Shown: piece after piece, positions 13,312-25,722 of the stretch | Layout: each line of letters starts with the position of its first letter | Numbering within the stretch: position 1 is the stretch's first letter | Origin: Valencia hispanica | Taxonomy: Eukaryota > Chordata > Actinopteri > Cyprinodontiformes > Valenciidae | Assembly (NCBI GenBank): GCA_963556495.2 | Contig: OY747702.1 | Span: forward strand, 15,161,403 to 15,225,402 | Direction: 5' to 3' | DNA length: 64,000 bases | Made by a program: the position numbers and the translations under genes | The notes under the pieces: model-generated | Databases searched by the model: none | Seen by the model: only the letters and a program-made list of their open reading frames with translations | Told to the model about the DNA's origin: nothing

Positions 13312-16238
13312 GTAAGACTGCTCAGAAATACTGTAGATGCAAAAGGTGATAAGAAACAATGTGTAAGAAGAGAACTAAAAGTACCTAAAGTATTCTTACT
13401 TCTAGAACTCTTTCACATGTTCTTTAAAGTTACAAATACAACTTTCAATGTGTTTTCTTAGGATTTTCGGTGATAGACGACAGTTTCCTAAACACATGTG
13501 TCTATTATATAATATAATATAAATAATATAAAACTAACCATTAAATATCTAAAATCATGTATACAGTATAAGAAAATACATATTTATATAGAAGGAACAG
13601 AAAGTTATTTTTGTTGTCTTTTCTCTTTTTAATGCAGTACACGCTGGGACATTAATGATGGAATAGTGGGTTTTTGAGGCTACAAATTGCTTTTTCCCTT
13701 TTTAGTTTTCACATATATGGAACTTTCTACAAAAAGGACATTGTCTTTCTTTTAACTTTGTTTTTCTTCTTTGTTAGAAAACATAAAGACAAAAGTTCAA
13801 ATTCATACACAGAATTTTGCATAAGAAGTAAAAATGTCCAAGCCTTTTTTCAAAGGTTAACGTTTGGAAACTTTTCTATGATCCCAAATGCTTGGGATAT
13901 TACTTTTCACAGGTCCATATAGATTTAATGTCCTTCACTACACTTTGCTCTCTGGATTATGGAAGCCCAAAGGTCCATGAAAATGTTGTCTTGTCTAGTG
14001 GGTTCTGAACCTAATGCTGGATGAGATTTCTTTAGTCGACATCTGCAAAAATGGTTTTCCAACCAAGCAGCATGAAGCAGGGTGATTTCTATTGCAAAAA
14101 AACTAAAGGGAGTGTGCCTCTTTAGGCCCAAGCCCATCTTGATGTTTCAGCGGACTCTGAGTAAACAACCACCTGCAATGCAGTAAGGTGTTTGAGATTG
14201 TAAATCTGCTTTGCTACACCCCTAGCAGTAAGCAACATCTCCACCTGCTTAGTGACCATTAAGGGCTTGAGTCACTTGGGATAAAACCACTTTGTGTCTC
14301 TGGACTCGTCTTTGTTGAAGGTGAGGTTGATGTGTCCTCTTATATTTTCCTTTTAACATTGCCTAAATGATATGTTTGGCTCTTGGGTTCAGGACATATT
14401 CATTTTCACTTTGACTTGGAGTTGGGTCAGTCCACAATTAAATAGGGTTAAGAACACCCTGCAGCCTCTTATTAAAAAGTTATTTGGTGGAAGATACTTT
14501 TTCTTTTTCCAGATCGTGTTCAGCACTTCTAGGCTGTATTGGACTTTGCCTTGCAAGAGTTTTCATACCTATTGAACAGTTCTACACTTGATCTTCTCGC
14601 AACCAGAATATATTTTATAAACCGATGTTATTTCACAGACCAAAGCAGTGCATATTTGGGAATTTGAATACAAATGCATGGTTTTCAAAGTAGTTTTTTT
14701 TTCATAGCACTAAACAAAACACAGTGCAAACAACTGCTTAAGTAATCAATAAATAGTAAATAGAGTCCACCTATGTGTAATTTAATATCAATTTAAATAC
14801 AGCTCTTCTGTGAACACACCATGCAGATCAAGGAGAAAGATGTGAAGTTTAAAGCAGGATTAGGTTATGAAACGATGTCTCAAACTCTGGACATCCCACA
14901 TAGCTGTTCAATCAAGCATTTTAAAGTAGAGAGAATGGCACAGCTGCAAACCTCCCAAGACATTGCCTTGATTAAAACTGTCTGATTGAGCAGAGCTTTA
15001 TCAGCGAAGAATCAAAGTAGCCTAATTGTAGAGGAGCTTTTGTATGGAAGATTGGCAAGACAAGCAGCCATTGCTGAAGGAAATTGATGAAAAAGTTACA
15101 TTCGCTACAAACCATGTGGGGGAAACATCTCAAAGAAAGATATGAGCAGAATTTAACTTCTTTGTCATTATGTGAGACACCCTGTGTGGTGGAACAGCAC
15201 AATTGAATACACCATCCCCACAGTGAAGCATGGTGGGGTGTGCGTCATGCTATGGTGATTGTTTTTTTTCAGTGACAACAGTGAAAGGGACATATTTGTT
15301 GGGAGGGAGGATAGAACTAAATACTGAATAATTCAAGAATGAAAATTTAAGACAGTGACAGAGTTTTACATTCCAACAGGAGAACAAAAAAGTGATTTAG
15401 AGCTACAATGGCATAGTTTTTTATCAAAATACATTTGTTAGTATTGCAGTCAAAGGCGTGAATCCTCAAATCTGTCAGATTTGGGGATTTTGCAAACAAG
15501 AATGAGCAAAAAATGTCCCCTTGAAGAAAGTTGTTGGGAGACATTCTATTAATTATGTTTTTAGCTGTAATTACAGCAAAATGTGGTTCTAAAAAGTCTT
15601 GGCTCAGCTGTGCTAAATATAAATGCATGCCACACTTTTCAGATTTTCATTGGTCAAACATGTCTGAAATCTATGTATTGTATTTGCTGTCAATGTCAGA
15701 ATTATGCACTGCTTTGAGATGGTCTATCATATAATATTCCAAGGAAATACACAGAAGTTTTTGGTTATGACATGCCAAAAGTGTCAAAATCTTAAGGGGT
15801 ATGAATGCCTTTGCAAAGCATTGTAGGTGGAAAAATCTGCCACGAATACCGTAAGTTTAATGTGCAAAACAAGGATTCCTTTAGCCAGTCTTATGCTCAA
15901 TGGTTGGCAGGAACGACTGAAGGGCTCTTACCTAGAAAATAAGCTGAGATTTACAGACGCTGTTATTTGGTGTGTCACATCCCAATTAAAGTAAAATAGT
16001 CTAACAAAATCTTTTGTGTAAATTGATCTGTAGCTTTCATCTAATTGACATATATTCATATAGTGGTCTTAACAATAGTCATTCCTTTTAGTACCATCTA
16101 AAAGGTCAGACAATCTTTTTTAACTGAAAAAAGCAATTAAATGCAGTTATTAATTTAATATGCATGGTATGCATGGTCAAAAATGACAGTTTTTCTGAAA
16201 ATTGAGCTTTTTTTTATCCTTTGTAATGTCTCCGTTAG
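13312..16238 (+). other. il1rapl2: il1rapl2 intron 3 (2.9 kb)
   Basis: This is a GT...AG intron joining two phase-0 exon ends (GAG|GAG gives Glu-Glu-Pro, as in the family). Apart from the Tc1 relic at 14820-15830 I see only AT-rich sequence, including an ATAATATAAT run at 13505-13535. Confidence 0.9.
14820..15830 (+). mobile_element. Tc1-like transposon relic, most of one element
   Basis: Blocks follow the order of the fish Tc1 family. The N-terminal region has AGCAGGATTAGGTTATGAAA (about 14855). The middle has ACCATCCCCACAGTGAAGCA (about 15211), followed by TGGTGGGGTG in place of the usual TGGTGGTGGCAGC. A C-terminal block reads CTGTAATTACAGCAAAATGT (about 15565). The right terminal repeat reads AAGGGGTATGAATGCCTTTG (about 15793). 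Many deletions and stops leave no usable transposase. The element is in sense orientation inside intron 3. Confidence 0.8.
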
Positions 16239-16342
16239 GAGCCTATCATCTTCTCCGGTCACAGGCTGAGTAAAGAGGACGACTCCATCTGGTTTAGATC
16301 TGCTGAACTGGAAGATAACGGATTCTACACTTGTGTTCTAAG
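16239..16342 (+). CDS. il1rapl2: il1rapl2 exon 4: end of Ig domain 1
   Basis: It encodes 34 codons plus two bases of a split Arg codon. It begins [20 protein letters not shown] and ends with DNGFYTCVL, the Y-x-C motif that closes an Ig fold; the cysteine pairs with the VKC cysteine of the previous exon. SKEDDSIWF is near-identical to the SKEEDSIWF segment of mammalian IL1RAPL proteins. The acceptor is CCGTTAG (to 16238) after a T-rich tract. The donor is AAG|GTACTG, at 16343. The phase (two bases) matches the single base that opens the next exon, 41 kb away. With exon 3 it forms a complete Ig1, the membrane-distal domain used for partner recognition. Confidence 0.94.
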
Positions 16343-17999
16343 GTACTGAATCTGTACAACATGAATCAGTTCTAAATTCATTCTGACCCGAGACTTTGCT
16401 CTACCCTGAAGAAAAACTCTAACTACATCATAGACTCTCCAAGGAAGTATGATTCAGGGTCACTTATGGGTGAGGTAGATGCATTGCTGATAACTCTTTG
16501 TGAATGCCACATACAAACAGCTCCTCTACCCAGATGGGAGCAAGGTCAAAGCATGCTGAACACAAACGCATTTTATTTCCAAGTTATAAATTCAGTCTGA
16601 GCACATGTATTTTTGTGAGACCAAATAGGCATGCTGAGGATTTTACCAGCATTGAAAAATAAGACGTATTTTTGGACCAATTGTGACCTGAATCACTGCT
16701 TGCTTCTCACATTTAGTGGAAAAGGGGTGAAACCTTGTTGATGTCTTGAGTAAAAACAAGACGTGGGATTCATCATGCGATTCATGTTGAAAATATTTGG
16801 GATGAATGTATTTTGTAAATCCACATTTAAAACCTTTGTTCTCAATTCTAAATAGTAAATATGTACAAATTCAAGGTTTAAATTACAACATAAACAAGTG
16901 TGCGCAGTGTAGTAAGTAATTGAAAGATTTCTTTTATTTTGATAATTCTATCTGGATGTGTCCGTGTAATGTTGTAGCTAGCTTAGCAATGTCAGTGGCT
17001 AATAATAAAGTGCATATTACCTGTCAGAGCTTCAATCTATACCTTACGTACCAGTTTCCTATCAATCTTCACTCTTTACACATGTTGATAGGACTGGAGT
17101 CTCAGACAGCAAGACCAAGTCAAGCCTCCGTCTTTACGGCTCAAGACGAAGTCATGTCAGAAGTTTTTTTGTTAGTTTTATTTAATCTAGAATGTCTTGG
17201 TACATTTTTTTCATTCACCATTCACCCTAACTTTAACTATATGAAGTCTGCTATTGCCATATGCAAAAAAAAAAGGTATCCATAACTTATCAGCTTAAAT
17301 GTGACCACAGTCGGAGTCTTAAACTCCAGTTGCCATCTTTTCAACCCAATCAAGGTGGGGTAGGTATAGCACTAAGGCCTGTTGATGCATTTTCAACACA
17401 TTCAATGGATGTTTGCTATTTACAAACTAACAGTATCTGCTGAAATTATAATCTGTAACAGAAAAACAAAAATATTTTGTTCATATACAGTATGTAAAAG
17501 AAGTATTGGACAAATAATCAATTCTCTAAGTCAATATATTTCTAAAGGTGCAGTTGACAAGAAATCCTCACTAGGGGTAGGTAACAACCCTTCCAGTCGA
17601 GACAAACGGAGATGAAACCATAGCTCTCCATGAATTGCCATGTGTAGTATCTGTATGTGGGAAGAACATTATTAATATTTTAAGATATGATTTTCTATTG
17701 TAAGGATCGAATTTCTTAACTAGACTTCATACGGATGAGTTAAAACAATTTTTAGAAGAGTTGTTCAAGAGTCTAGGAGCACTTTTGAAATCCTTCAGAA
17801 GGACCTGGAATTGGCGAGTAAAATTTTTCAAAGATGCTATAAGTTATGCCCTCAGTTGCCATGGTCCATGATTTGCCGATGTCCAGTCCTTTATAGCTGC
17901 TGTCTTACAACTTTTAGATCCACCTCTTCTCCAACACTCAATCAAATGGTTACCAGGCCTCTGCAGAATTGAATGACATGCTGAGAAGATAATTCAGCC

Positions 18000-18470
18000 A
18001 TTTGATTCAAATTCAATTCAAATTCAAAAATACTTTATTGATCCCAGAGGGAATTTAAGTGTTGTTGTAGCTCATATAATTAATTCTTTAAGGAGTTGTT
18101 GTAGATGATGATGGCTGTGGGCACGAAGGATTTCCTGTAGCGGTCTGTATTGCAGCGAAACTGAATAAGCCTCCGACTGAAGACGTTCTGTTGTTGTATG
18201 ACTGTCTCATGAAGAGGATGCTCAGGGTTGTCCATAATTTTTTTGATTTTATGAAGAATCCTTCTTTGCATTATCATCTCCAGATGTTCCACAGTAGTGC
18301 CAAGAACAGAACCAGCCTTCTTTATCAGGTTGTTTAGCCTTTTTAAATCCCTGGCTCTGATGCTGCTACCCCAACAGATGACGGCTGAAGAGATTACACT
18401 CTCCACAACAGATTTGTAGAAGATCTCCAGCATCTTGCTGCAAACCTTGAAGGTGTATTGGAGTAGTTAA
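18000..18470 (-). mobile_element. LINE 3' end with C-terminal ORF2 fragment
   Basis: The minus strand reads open from 18433 to 18080 (117 aa). It contains FYKSVVESVISSAVICWGSS, LNNLIKKAGSVLG, RRILHKIKKIMDN and DRYRKSFVPTAI, the C-terminal region after the reverse transcriptase of a fish non-LTR retrotransposon. The 3' end at about 18000-18060 carries a TTCAATTCAAATTC repeat tail and an ACTTTATTGATCCCAGAGGG segment. The copy is strongly 5'-truncated. The same family occurs at 25722-27800 and 27830-31960. Confidence 0.8.
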
Positions 18471-18479
18471 GCATCTAAA

Positions 18480-18990
18480 AGTGGCAGCATTGTACCTTTC
18501 AAGGACTGAACCTGGGCACTACTAATGTACTACTCACCATGAAGACTCAACTCCTAAAGAAAGAATATGTTAAAGCGTTTTAAAGTTTCCTAAACAACAT
18601 TTAGACAAGCTTGTGAAACACTGGGAGAATATAATCTGGTCAGATGAGTTTTGGAAGCCATAATGTACACCATGCCTGGAGGTCAAAATATGCTACATAT
18701 CACCTTAAAAAAAACCATACATACACAGGGACATTCTGAGGTGGGGAACATCATGCTGTTGAGTTGTTTTTCAGCAAATGCTTCAAGCAGACTTTATATA
18801 TTTGAAGAATAAAAATCTGCGGCCATCTACCAGGATAATAAATGTTAAACGACGGTAGAGGTTTAAGCAGGACAATATTTCCCAAAAGCACAGCCAGAAA
18901 TCTCTCAACTCATTTCAGAGAAAGAAAGTGAAGTTGCCAGACTAACCCAGCCAAGCACCTGTCTTTACTCCTATCAAAAAAAAAAAAAAA
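18480..18990 (+). mobile_element. Highly decayed Tc1/mariner relic
   Basis: ATAATCTGGTCAGATGAGTT (about 18630) resembles the first catalytic Asp region (W-S-D-E). GCAGGACAATATTTCCCAAA near 18868 resembles the QQDN block with the second Asp. Everything between is scrambled. It follows directly on the LINE fragment. Confidence 0.5.
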
Positions 18991-19024
18991 CTATCAAAGA
19001 AACTACAGCTGGAGTTCATTAAAG

Positions 19025-20400
19025 GGCCCCACAGGCATGGGCACAACAGACACAGGGTTCACGTGGGGCATGTCCCCTTCACTTTCTGTGTCAGTGCCCT
19101 CTCTCCACCGCATTTTTCTTTTAGCCATTACAGCTGTTTAATCCGTTTAATATGCAATAACCTATTTTTCCGGAGTCGTCTTTAAACGTACCTTAAGCGT
19201 ACACACACTAACACGGGCAGCGGTGGATCACAGACAGGTGCTGGTGAGCAGAGCCGCATGTTCAGTAAACCAACCAGAGCCAGGAAAAGGAAAAAAAACA
19301 AATAAACTTTTCGCAGTTTTGTTTTTCCAAACAAGTTATAAGTTGAGTAATGCTGTTGCATGCTGATAATATTAGCTAAATAATGACTAGTTCATACATG
19401 TCTATACATTATGTTAAGCTAGTTAACAATACTAATGTTGCTTACTAGTGAGTTCATGCTAGAAATATTCCCAACCCTCTTTCACTCCTGTGCAGAAGTT
19501 GTGCTTACTATTTGTAAGAAATATTTATTGTAAATAAAATAAAAAAAGGCAGAGCAGAGTCAGAGAGGGTCTGCATAAGTAAAAAGAGAGTATAATTGAT
19601 TGAGAAAAAAATATCAACTGAACAATTGTGACTTTGAGGCTAATTTCCAAAGTAATTTCACTGCTTCCCATTCTATTTTTATTTCAAAAGTCTGCTTTCC
19701 ACATTTTCACATCTTTATTGCCACAATAGAAAAATCAGAGTCAGGGAAGAGAAATAAGACCAGAGGCCAGCAGCAGGGAACATGACACAGGGTCTTCACA
19801 GGTAAGGAGAGATTAGAACTTGCTGAGAGAAAGAGATCCATTGGTGAGAGAAACCAGGCAGAAATCAGGACGGGGGTAAATGTGATATTTATGAACTACT
19901 CTCGTTCCCACTCCAAAATATAGTTTGTCTGTATTTTAATAGGAAACCCAGAATTGAAGTCAATCAGTTTGATAACCTGTAAAAAAGAGGTGATCTATCA
20001 TTATTGTGTGTTATTTATTGTTATTTGCTGATTTACACAAGTCAGTGTGTGAACTCGAATCTTCCTGTAGCTGTTATAACTTTCCAGATTGACTCCAATG
20101 GTCAATTGAGACTGACATTTGAGCTTAGTTATTTGTTCCTTCTGAGCAAGTAGTATTGTAAACATTCCTTTTATTAATAGTAATAATGATAACTGTCTTT
20201 AAACTACTATTAAAATTGCTAAAAAAAAAAATAAGCCAGTACACTCATTGTGCAACAGTAATTAAATTATTGTTTAGCCACTAAGGTGCGACTGAATGCA
20301 AGAGGATGATAAATAACTTGAAAGACTTCTGAAAAATATGCCATTTTAAAAAAATGGCAGCCATTATCCTCAATGCTAAATAATTGTGAATGAACTTTTC
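19025..20400 (+). repeat. Dispersed repeat, copy 1 (paired with 44740-46490)
   Basis: The left part (GGGGCATGTCCCCTTCACTT near 19064, then GTGTCAGTGCCC) and the right part (CACTCATTGTGCAACAGTAA near 20242, then GCAAGAGGATGATAAATA) both recur, in the same order and orientation, near 44790-44870 and 46335-46420. The middles differ. This suggests two diverged copies of one element of 1.4-1.7 kb, probably a non-autonomous DNA transposon. No transposase was recognised. Confidence 0.55.
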
Positions 20401-21639
20401 AATAATATTCCAAATTATCAGATGGGATTGTAAATGGACATACGTAGTTGGATTTCCTACATTTTACAGTCTGAGGTTTTGCTTCTGACTTAAAAGATGA
20501 ATTAATCAGAAAACATGTCGAAAGGCATTGCGTTTGCAGTTTTGTCATTAAAACAAACAACCTATTAAGTTAGAAGACATCTTTATTTTTGTTTTCATCC
20601 CATAATTCTTTTCAAAAACTTTTTTTTTTTTCTGAAACAAATCTTTTCTATAAACATGTGACAAATGTTTTAAATCTGCCAGATGGAGGAAAGCCTGCCA
20701 GTTTTGCAAATTGTTCATTCACAATATGGATGCTGGCAGGACAACAGACATTGGCATGGCAACTGTTGGGCCACTTTAGGGACATGTCTCAGAGTGTTTG
20801 TGACGGCAGTGGTAGAAACCTGTGTAGACCAGTCAGCTTTGTAGCCTACAACAAAGCTTTTCCTTCTTGTTTACCTGCAAGCTGATGATGGATGTTGCAT
20901 GAACTCAGTACAATAATTCATAAGTAGCCAGCCCTAAAAGAATCATATTTCTTTAGTTGCGTTACTTCAATAGATTACTTTTAGAAACATTTGTAATGGA
21001 CTTTTGAAAACTATTTAATCTTTCCATCAATCTCATAAGATCATATTTTACAACTATTTCCTTGTCACTCCGTGATTTTTCTCAGGTTTGATGCTCCTCC
21101 CAATCCCAGTCTTAGGTTCTCCACATCTCCAACCAGTTCCCTCGTTCCCTCCATCGGTGTCTTCTTCCTCCCTCATTCTCCCCTAACCCACTCCCTGTGC
21201 CTTCCTCCCACCTATTCCTGCCATAGCCTGACACCTATCCTCCGTAATAAGCTCTCTCTTCCACTTTCACTCTCTTTCTATCTTTCCCTTGCTCTCTCAG
21301 CATGACAACCTAATTAGGGCTTGGTGTCTGTCATTGTCTCAGGGCCTCTTATTAGTGCACACACATGCACAGAAGCAAATCACCTCCTATTCTAGCGGGG
21401 ACCCTCCAACTGGATACTGTTACATTCCTAAAAGGCTGTGGGCTGGTAGTAAAAGGGCCATGGGAAAATCGTACATTCAGAGCAGTGTCTTGCTCTTGAT
21501 CTGATTTATATTGTTGCTTTAAGGATGTTTCCATATGTGTTCCTTTTTTGTACCCTTGCTGCAATAAAACATAAAAATGGCTTTGCTGAGAAACTAAGTT
21601 TAAAGACACGAAGAGGAAATGGGATGTCTATGTTTAGGC

Positions 21640-22190
21640 AAGGCAAGGCAAGGCAATCTTATTTGTTGCACACTTTCAACAACAAGGCAGTTCAATGTGT
21701 TTTACATCATTAGGGGATACAATAAAATAAAGGCAGCAATAAAAACATAAAACACAACATTAGAGAGACATAACATATGACACATTAAAATTTCCAGCTG
21801 TTATTAATCACTTACTAAAAGGCCGCTCTAAACAGATGGGTTTTTAGCTTTGATTTAAAGGAACTCGGTGTTTCAGCAACTTCGCGGTGGTATGGGAGAT
21901 TGTTGCCGATAAGGAGAGCAAAGAAACTGAAAGCTGCTTCTCCATGTTTGGTTTTAATTCTAGGGATGATTAGTAGACTACAGTTGGAAGACCTGAGTAG
22001 TCTGGGGGGTTGGTATAGGGGTAAGAAGTCTTCCACATACTTTGGCGCTAAGTCATTCAATCAACTAGTAAAAGTATTTTGAAGTCTCTTCTTTGAGCTA
22101 CAGGGAGCCAGTGTAAAGACTTTAGAAATCAGCACTCAAGTAGACTGGAGGAGGCTATAGACTACAGAGCATGCAGAAAACCTAGATTTC
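21640..22190 (-). mobile_element. LINE 3' end, L2-like, minus strand
   Basis: Minus-strand frame 22060-21815 reads NDLAPKYVEDFLPLYQPPRL, then LLRSSNCSLLIIPR and FKSKLKTHLFRAAF, the C-terminal signature of L2/Rex-like LINE ORF2 proteins. Upstream of it (22130-22080) an AGTCTTTACACTGGCTCCCT stretch is the usual LHWLP region. The 3' tail at about 21640 is a short GGCAA tandem repeat. The copy is 5'-truncated and broken. Confidence 0.8.
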
Positions 22191-22199
22191 ATCATGGAC

Positions 22200-22745
22200 T
22201 AAGACTTGAGTACATAAAGCCTTTTACTACATCAACCTTCCATTATCTTAAAAACATTGCCAGAATAAAAGATTTGATTATAATCGAGCTAATAACTCAT
22301 GCCTCCTTGTTACCATAGTGTTATTACAGATTTGCCTTTAAAAAGAAAACCCACAATCATGCAGTTGCAGCTCATCCATAAGGCTACTGCCGCAGTTCTG
22401 GCCAACAGCAGAGAATGGATGTTGTGAGACCAGATCTTAAATCACTGAACTGGCTCTCTGTCTTTAAGGTACTGAATGGTCTTGTACCAAATACATGCAA
22501 TAGTTGCTGGTCATTTATGACCCAAATCATTACAGACCTTCTCACTACTGTTCCCAGGATCAGAACTAAAGAAGAGGTGGCATTTAGCTACTTTCCTTTT
22601 ATTGTGGTGCTCACATTTCTTAATGTGACGACTAGCAGTTTACTTGGCATTAAGGTAACCATCTATGGTACTTTTATCAAACATCTTCCCAGAAGATGTC
22701 AAATTAAACAATAGATTAGTGATTTTTTTCTTTCTTTCGGAGATT
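22200..22745 (+). mobile_element. LINE ORF2 C-terminal relic, plus strand
   Basis: The plus strand reads, across frames, ...LKNIARIKDL..., a HKATAAVL-like block, then LKSLNWLSVFKVLNGLVPNT and VPRIRTKEEVAFSYFP, equivalent to the C-terminal part of an L2-like ORF2. It meets the minus-strand LINE fragment head to head near 22195. Confidence 0.65.
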
Positions 22746-24244
22746 TAAAAGTTATGTCTGCCACAAACCTCTTAAAAATTTCAGATGCAAGAAAAAACTG
22801 ACTGCAAAATGAGTTTACTCCAACGAAAAGTAATTAAATGATAATTAATAGTCAGCCTCCTTGTATTTAATACTGTTAACACTATCAATGCTTTAAACAC
22901 ACATTTAAAAAAATCATTGTTGTAAAGCTGTAAATAAACAAACATATTTTGTGCAAACGAAATAAATGAATTAACGACATTTTTTGAAATATCAACTGAG
23001 AAAGAATACAGTTTGATATAGAAACTGCAGAGAAGAAGACACATTTTCAAGAAGATGGCCAAGTAATTGGCAAGGGGTATGGAAATAAGAGAGAGGAAAA
23101 GACACAGGGGCTGTATTTAGGACAAAGTAGTTAAACTGGAGATGTAGAGAAAGATGCTAATTAAACAAAACCAAAAACAGGAAAGCTGACGGAGAAAAGA
23201 TGGAATTAGACAGACAGATGAGAGAAAACAAGGCAAAAATGGAAGACATGGAGAGATGAGTAAAGGAGAAAAACAAAAAGAAAATCCATTTTCTTTGCAG
23301 GTATAAGGAGCTCAGTGGGGGGTCGGGGCAAGGGATGACCGTCCAAGACCCTCCTTACGCACATTACGATTAGGAGAAGAGCACACGCCACACTCACAGA
23401 TAAACATTACCTAAACAGAAATTGATACACACAGTCAGAGCTCTCAGTTTTCCTTCAGGCTATGATGCTACAAGATGGACTTTGCAGCAAACCTCCATCC
23501 TGGAACAGTTGATTGTCTATCAGACTGATACAGGGAGGAAATCAGAAAGCTGATGGAGGCACACATACAGCGAAGGATAAAGGTGAATGTGTGACATTCA
23601 GCTTGATTTTAGAAGGAAGAGTGATATTATTTAAAACTACTGAGCAAAACCAGTTCAACTAATTAAGAATTTAAACTAATGTTAACAAAAAGCCAATGTT
23701 TGTGTTTTCATGGATCCCAAGAGCATATTCCCCTTATTAAGTTATTAATCAATAGAATCAATGAGATTTAAGAGCTATCTTAATTACATTGTTTACAATT
23801 TTGAACCGGAGTTAGACCCTCAAGCTAATAATTTTTTTTTACAGACCTCACTCTTGCATGCCTGCAACAAATTTAGGTCCAATTATCAGCTCTGTTGGAA
23901 ATCTAATGGAGCACGAGATGGAATTAAATAAAATTTTAAAAAAAACACCAGATGAATCTATCTTTCAGAAGTTCATCATCGAGCTTTAAGTCAAGAGAAA
24001 AACTAACCCTGAAATTATAATCAGAGCAGTGGATTGGTGGCAAGTGGCTGTTATTGTGATCCCAGCTTCTACGGCATCCATATTTTTACTCATGTGGAAG
24101 ACAGGGAGCCCTTCTGAATAGAACAATAAATATCCCAGAGTGTGATGGTAAAAGGAAAGTTAAAGCCCTCTTACAAAATGCCCTCTTATAAAACCTAGTG
24201 ATACAACTTAGATTTTTTTCATGAATAAAATTCTGAAAAATGTA

Positions 24245-24420
24245 TGTATTAGTTTTCAGATCCCCAAGTCAATACTTTGTTCCATCACTTTTTCCAGCTC
24301 TTACAGCTTCAAATCTTTTGGTGTTGTCCACTGTATCTCTGGCTCTGTGGTTTATTTCTGTTGCCCTGCTGGACGGTGAATGAACCGTCTTCACCCCGTC
24401 TTACTCCTTAGGTGGTTTGT
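24245..24420 (-). mobile_element. Tc1/mariner relic
   Basis: CCCCAAGTCAATACTTTGTT followed by a TTCCAGCTCTTACAGCTTCA-type segment resembles the reverse complement of a Tc1-like coding end. It is very degraded. Confidence 0.4.
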
Positions 24421-24449
24421 CCTTTAGGATTGTCCTGTACTCACTTCAG

Positions 24450-24670
24450 GGCAACAGTGGCTTGCTAGGTAGAGTAGTTTGCTTGTAATCGGAGGGTTGT
24501 AGGTTCAAAGCCAGCTTCTGCCTGTCACATGTCGAGGCGCTTAACATCAACTTGCCTACCAATCTTCGTATCGGTATATAAATGTGTGAGCGAGTGGGTG
24601 AGTGTAGCTCCAAGGTAAAGTGCTTTTTAGTGGTCAGTATGACTATAAAAGGGTTAGGAGTTCAGTCCAT
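24450..24670 (+). mobile_element. tRNA-derived SINE, diverged
   Basis: The A-box-like GTGGCTTGCTAGGTAGAGTA and B-box-like GTAGGTTCAAAGCC are spaced as in a tRNA head. A poorly preserved central part contains CACATGTCGAGGCGCTTAAC. The 3' half has GGTAAAGTGCTTTTTAGTGG, close to the AAAGCGCTTTGAGTGG tail of fish SINEs. It is older than the copy at 3922. Confidence 0.65.
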
Positions 24671-24935
24671 TTTCTTTGCTCCATCTTCCTATTAACTCCT
24701 ACAATCTTTTGGGAATAACAAGCTAGTGTTAGCATTGAGGCGCAGCTAGCCATGAGAGGAAGTTAGAAAAATAGAAGTTTAAACTCCTATGATATCCTAG
24801 TAGGTTCAGTTGCTGTTGTTGATTGTTTTCATTGTTACTGAGGATGTTCATTTAACACTCTGTTATTTTGGCCTGCATGATAAGCTTCTCCAGCAATTTC
24901 TTTCCTATGATGCCAGTGTTCACAAGATGGGTAGT

Positions 24936-25722
24936 AGGTGGCCCCTAGAGACAAAACACATGTAAATCCTAAAACACAATCAAATCCCAAAACACATGCA
25001 AATTCAAAAACACATGCAAATTTCCCAACGGAAGTTCTCCAGGACGCTAGGAGCAGTAATGAGCTGTTGTTACCTAGTGTCTACACAAACCAGGAAGTAG
25101 ATCCCCATTCCAAACAGGGGACGGCCCGGTTTTCTATTCATCTCATTCCGACCTCTGGCACCTAAGTACTGTTTGCTTCATAAAATAAATATGTTCGTTC
25201 TGAGTTCCAATTTAAAAGTTCTCCTTTTCTAATAGCGCAGTTTATTATGATCTATGTTTTTAATTGAGCACTAGTTTGTTTTGACCGAAATGAGAAAGTA
25301 GTAACGTACTCAGAGTTGGAGTGTAACAGCAATGATGAGGAAAATATCTCTGAAACTTCTACAAAACCAAGTTAACATGTATGTCGAAAGTGCAACATGC
25401 ATTTTACATCATGAAACATGAAAATGAAGTGGATTTTAAACCCATGCTATGGAATACTACAGGATCTCCATCATTCACAGTAAGTAAGTCCCTACAGTAT
25501 TACTGTAAACATCATGTCTGATTGATTGATTTTGATACTTATTTGCAAGGACCTAGACTGGTGTAAACATTACTCCTAAAAAGGCCTTTGTATAAATGTT
25601 TATGTTCATAAAGGTGATAGTTTCCAAGGGTGCTCTTAAGGTCCAACAATGGTAATAATAAACTGTAGAGAAGGATTTGCATTTGATTGTTTTATTTACA
25701 TTCATTCATTACATAGCAGTAA
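24936..25722 (+). repeat. Unknown repeat 'X', left copy of an inverted pair
   Basis: It begins AGGTGGCCCCTAGAG and then has about four 18-base units of AAAACACATGCAAATCCC type. A segment from about 25030 to 25200 (GACGCTAGGAGCAGTAATGA onward) is about 95% identical by eye to the reverse complement of 32400-32575. The homology continues, with more gaps, to a shared junction with LINE sequence near 25722. This copy has about 110 bases (25590-25700) that the other lacks. A short open frame (24938-25165) is partly kept in both copies, but much of it comes from the tandem units. I do not recognise the family. Confidence 0.8.

Noticed and set aside
13036..13461. 141-residue frame as a complete exon with its own start codon
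   Set aside because: Only 13142-13311 is coding. The frame extends by chance into both introns, and the upstream part contains the pyrimidine tract and CAG acceptor.
24938..25165. Short protein shared with 32415-32678 as a candidate gene
   Set aside because: Both frames lie in copies of the same repeat, much of the N-terminal part is the translated 18-bp tandem unit, and the copies differ in unit number. Shared ancestry of the repeat explains the similarity.
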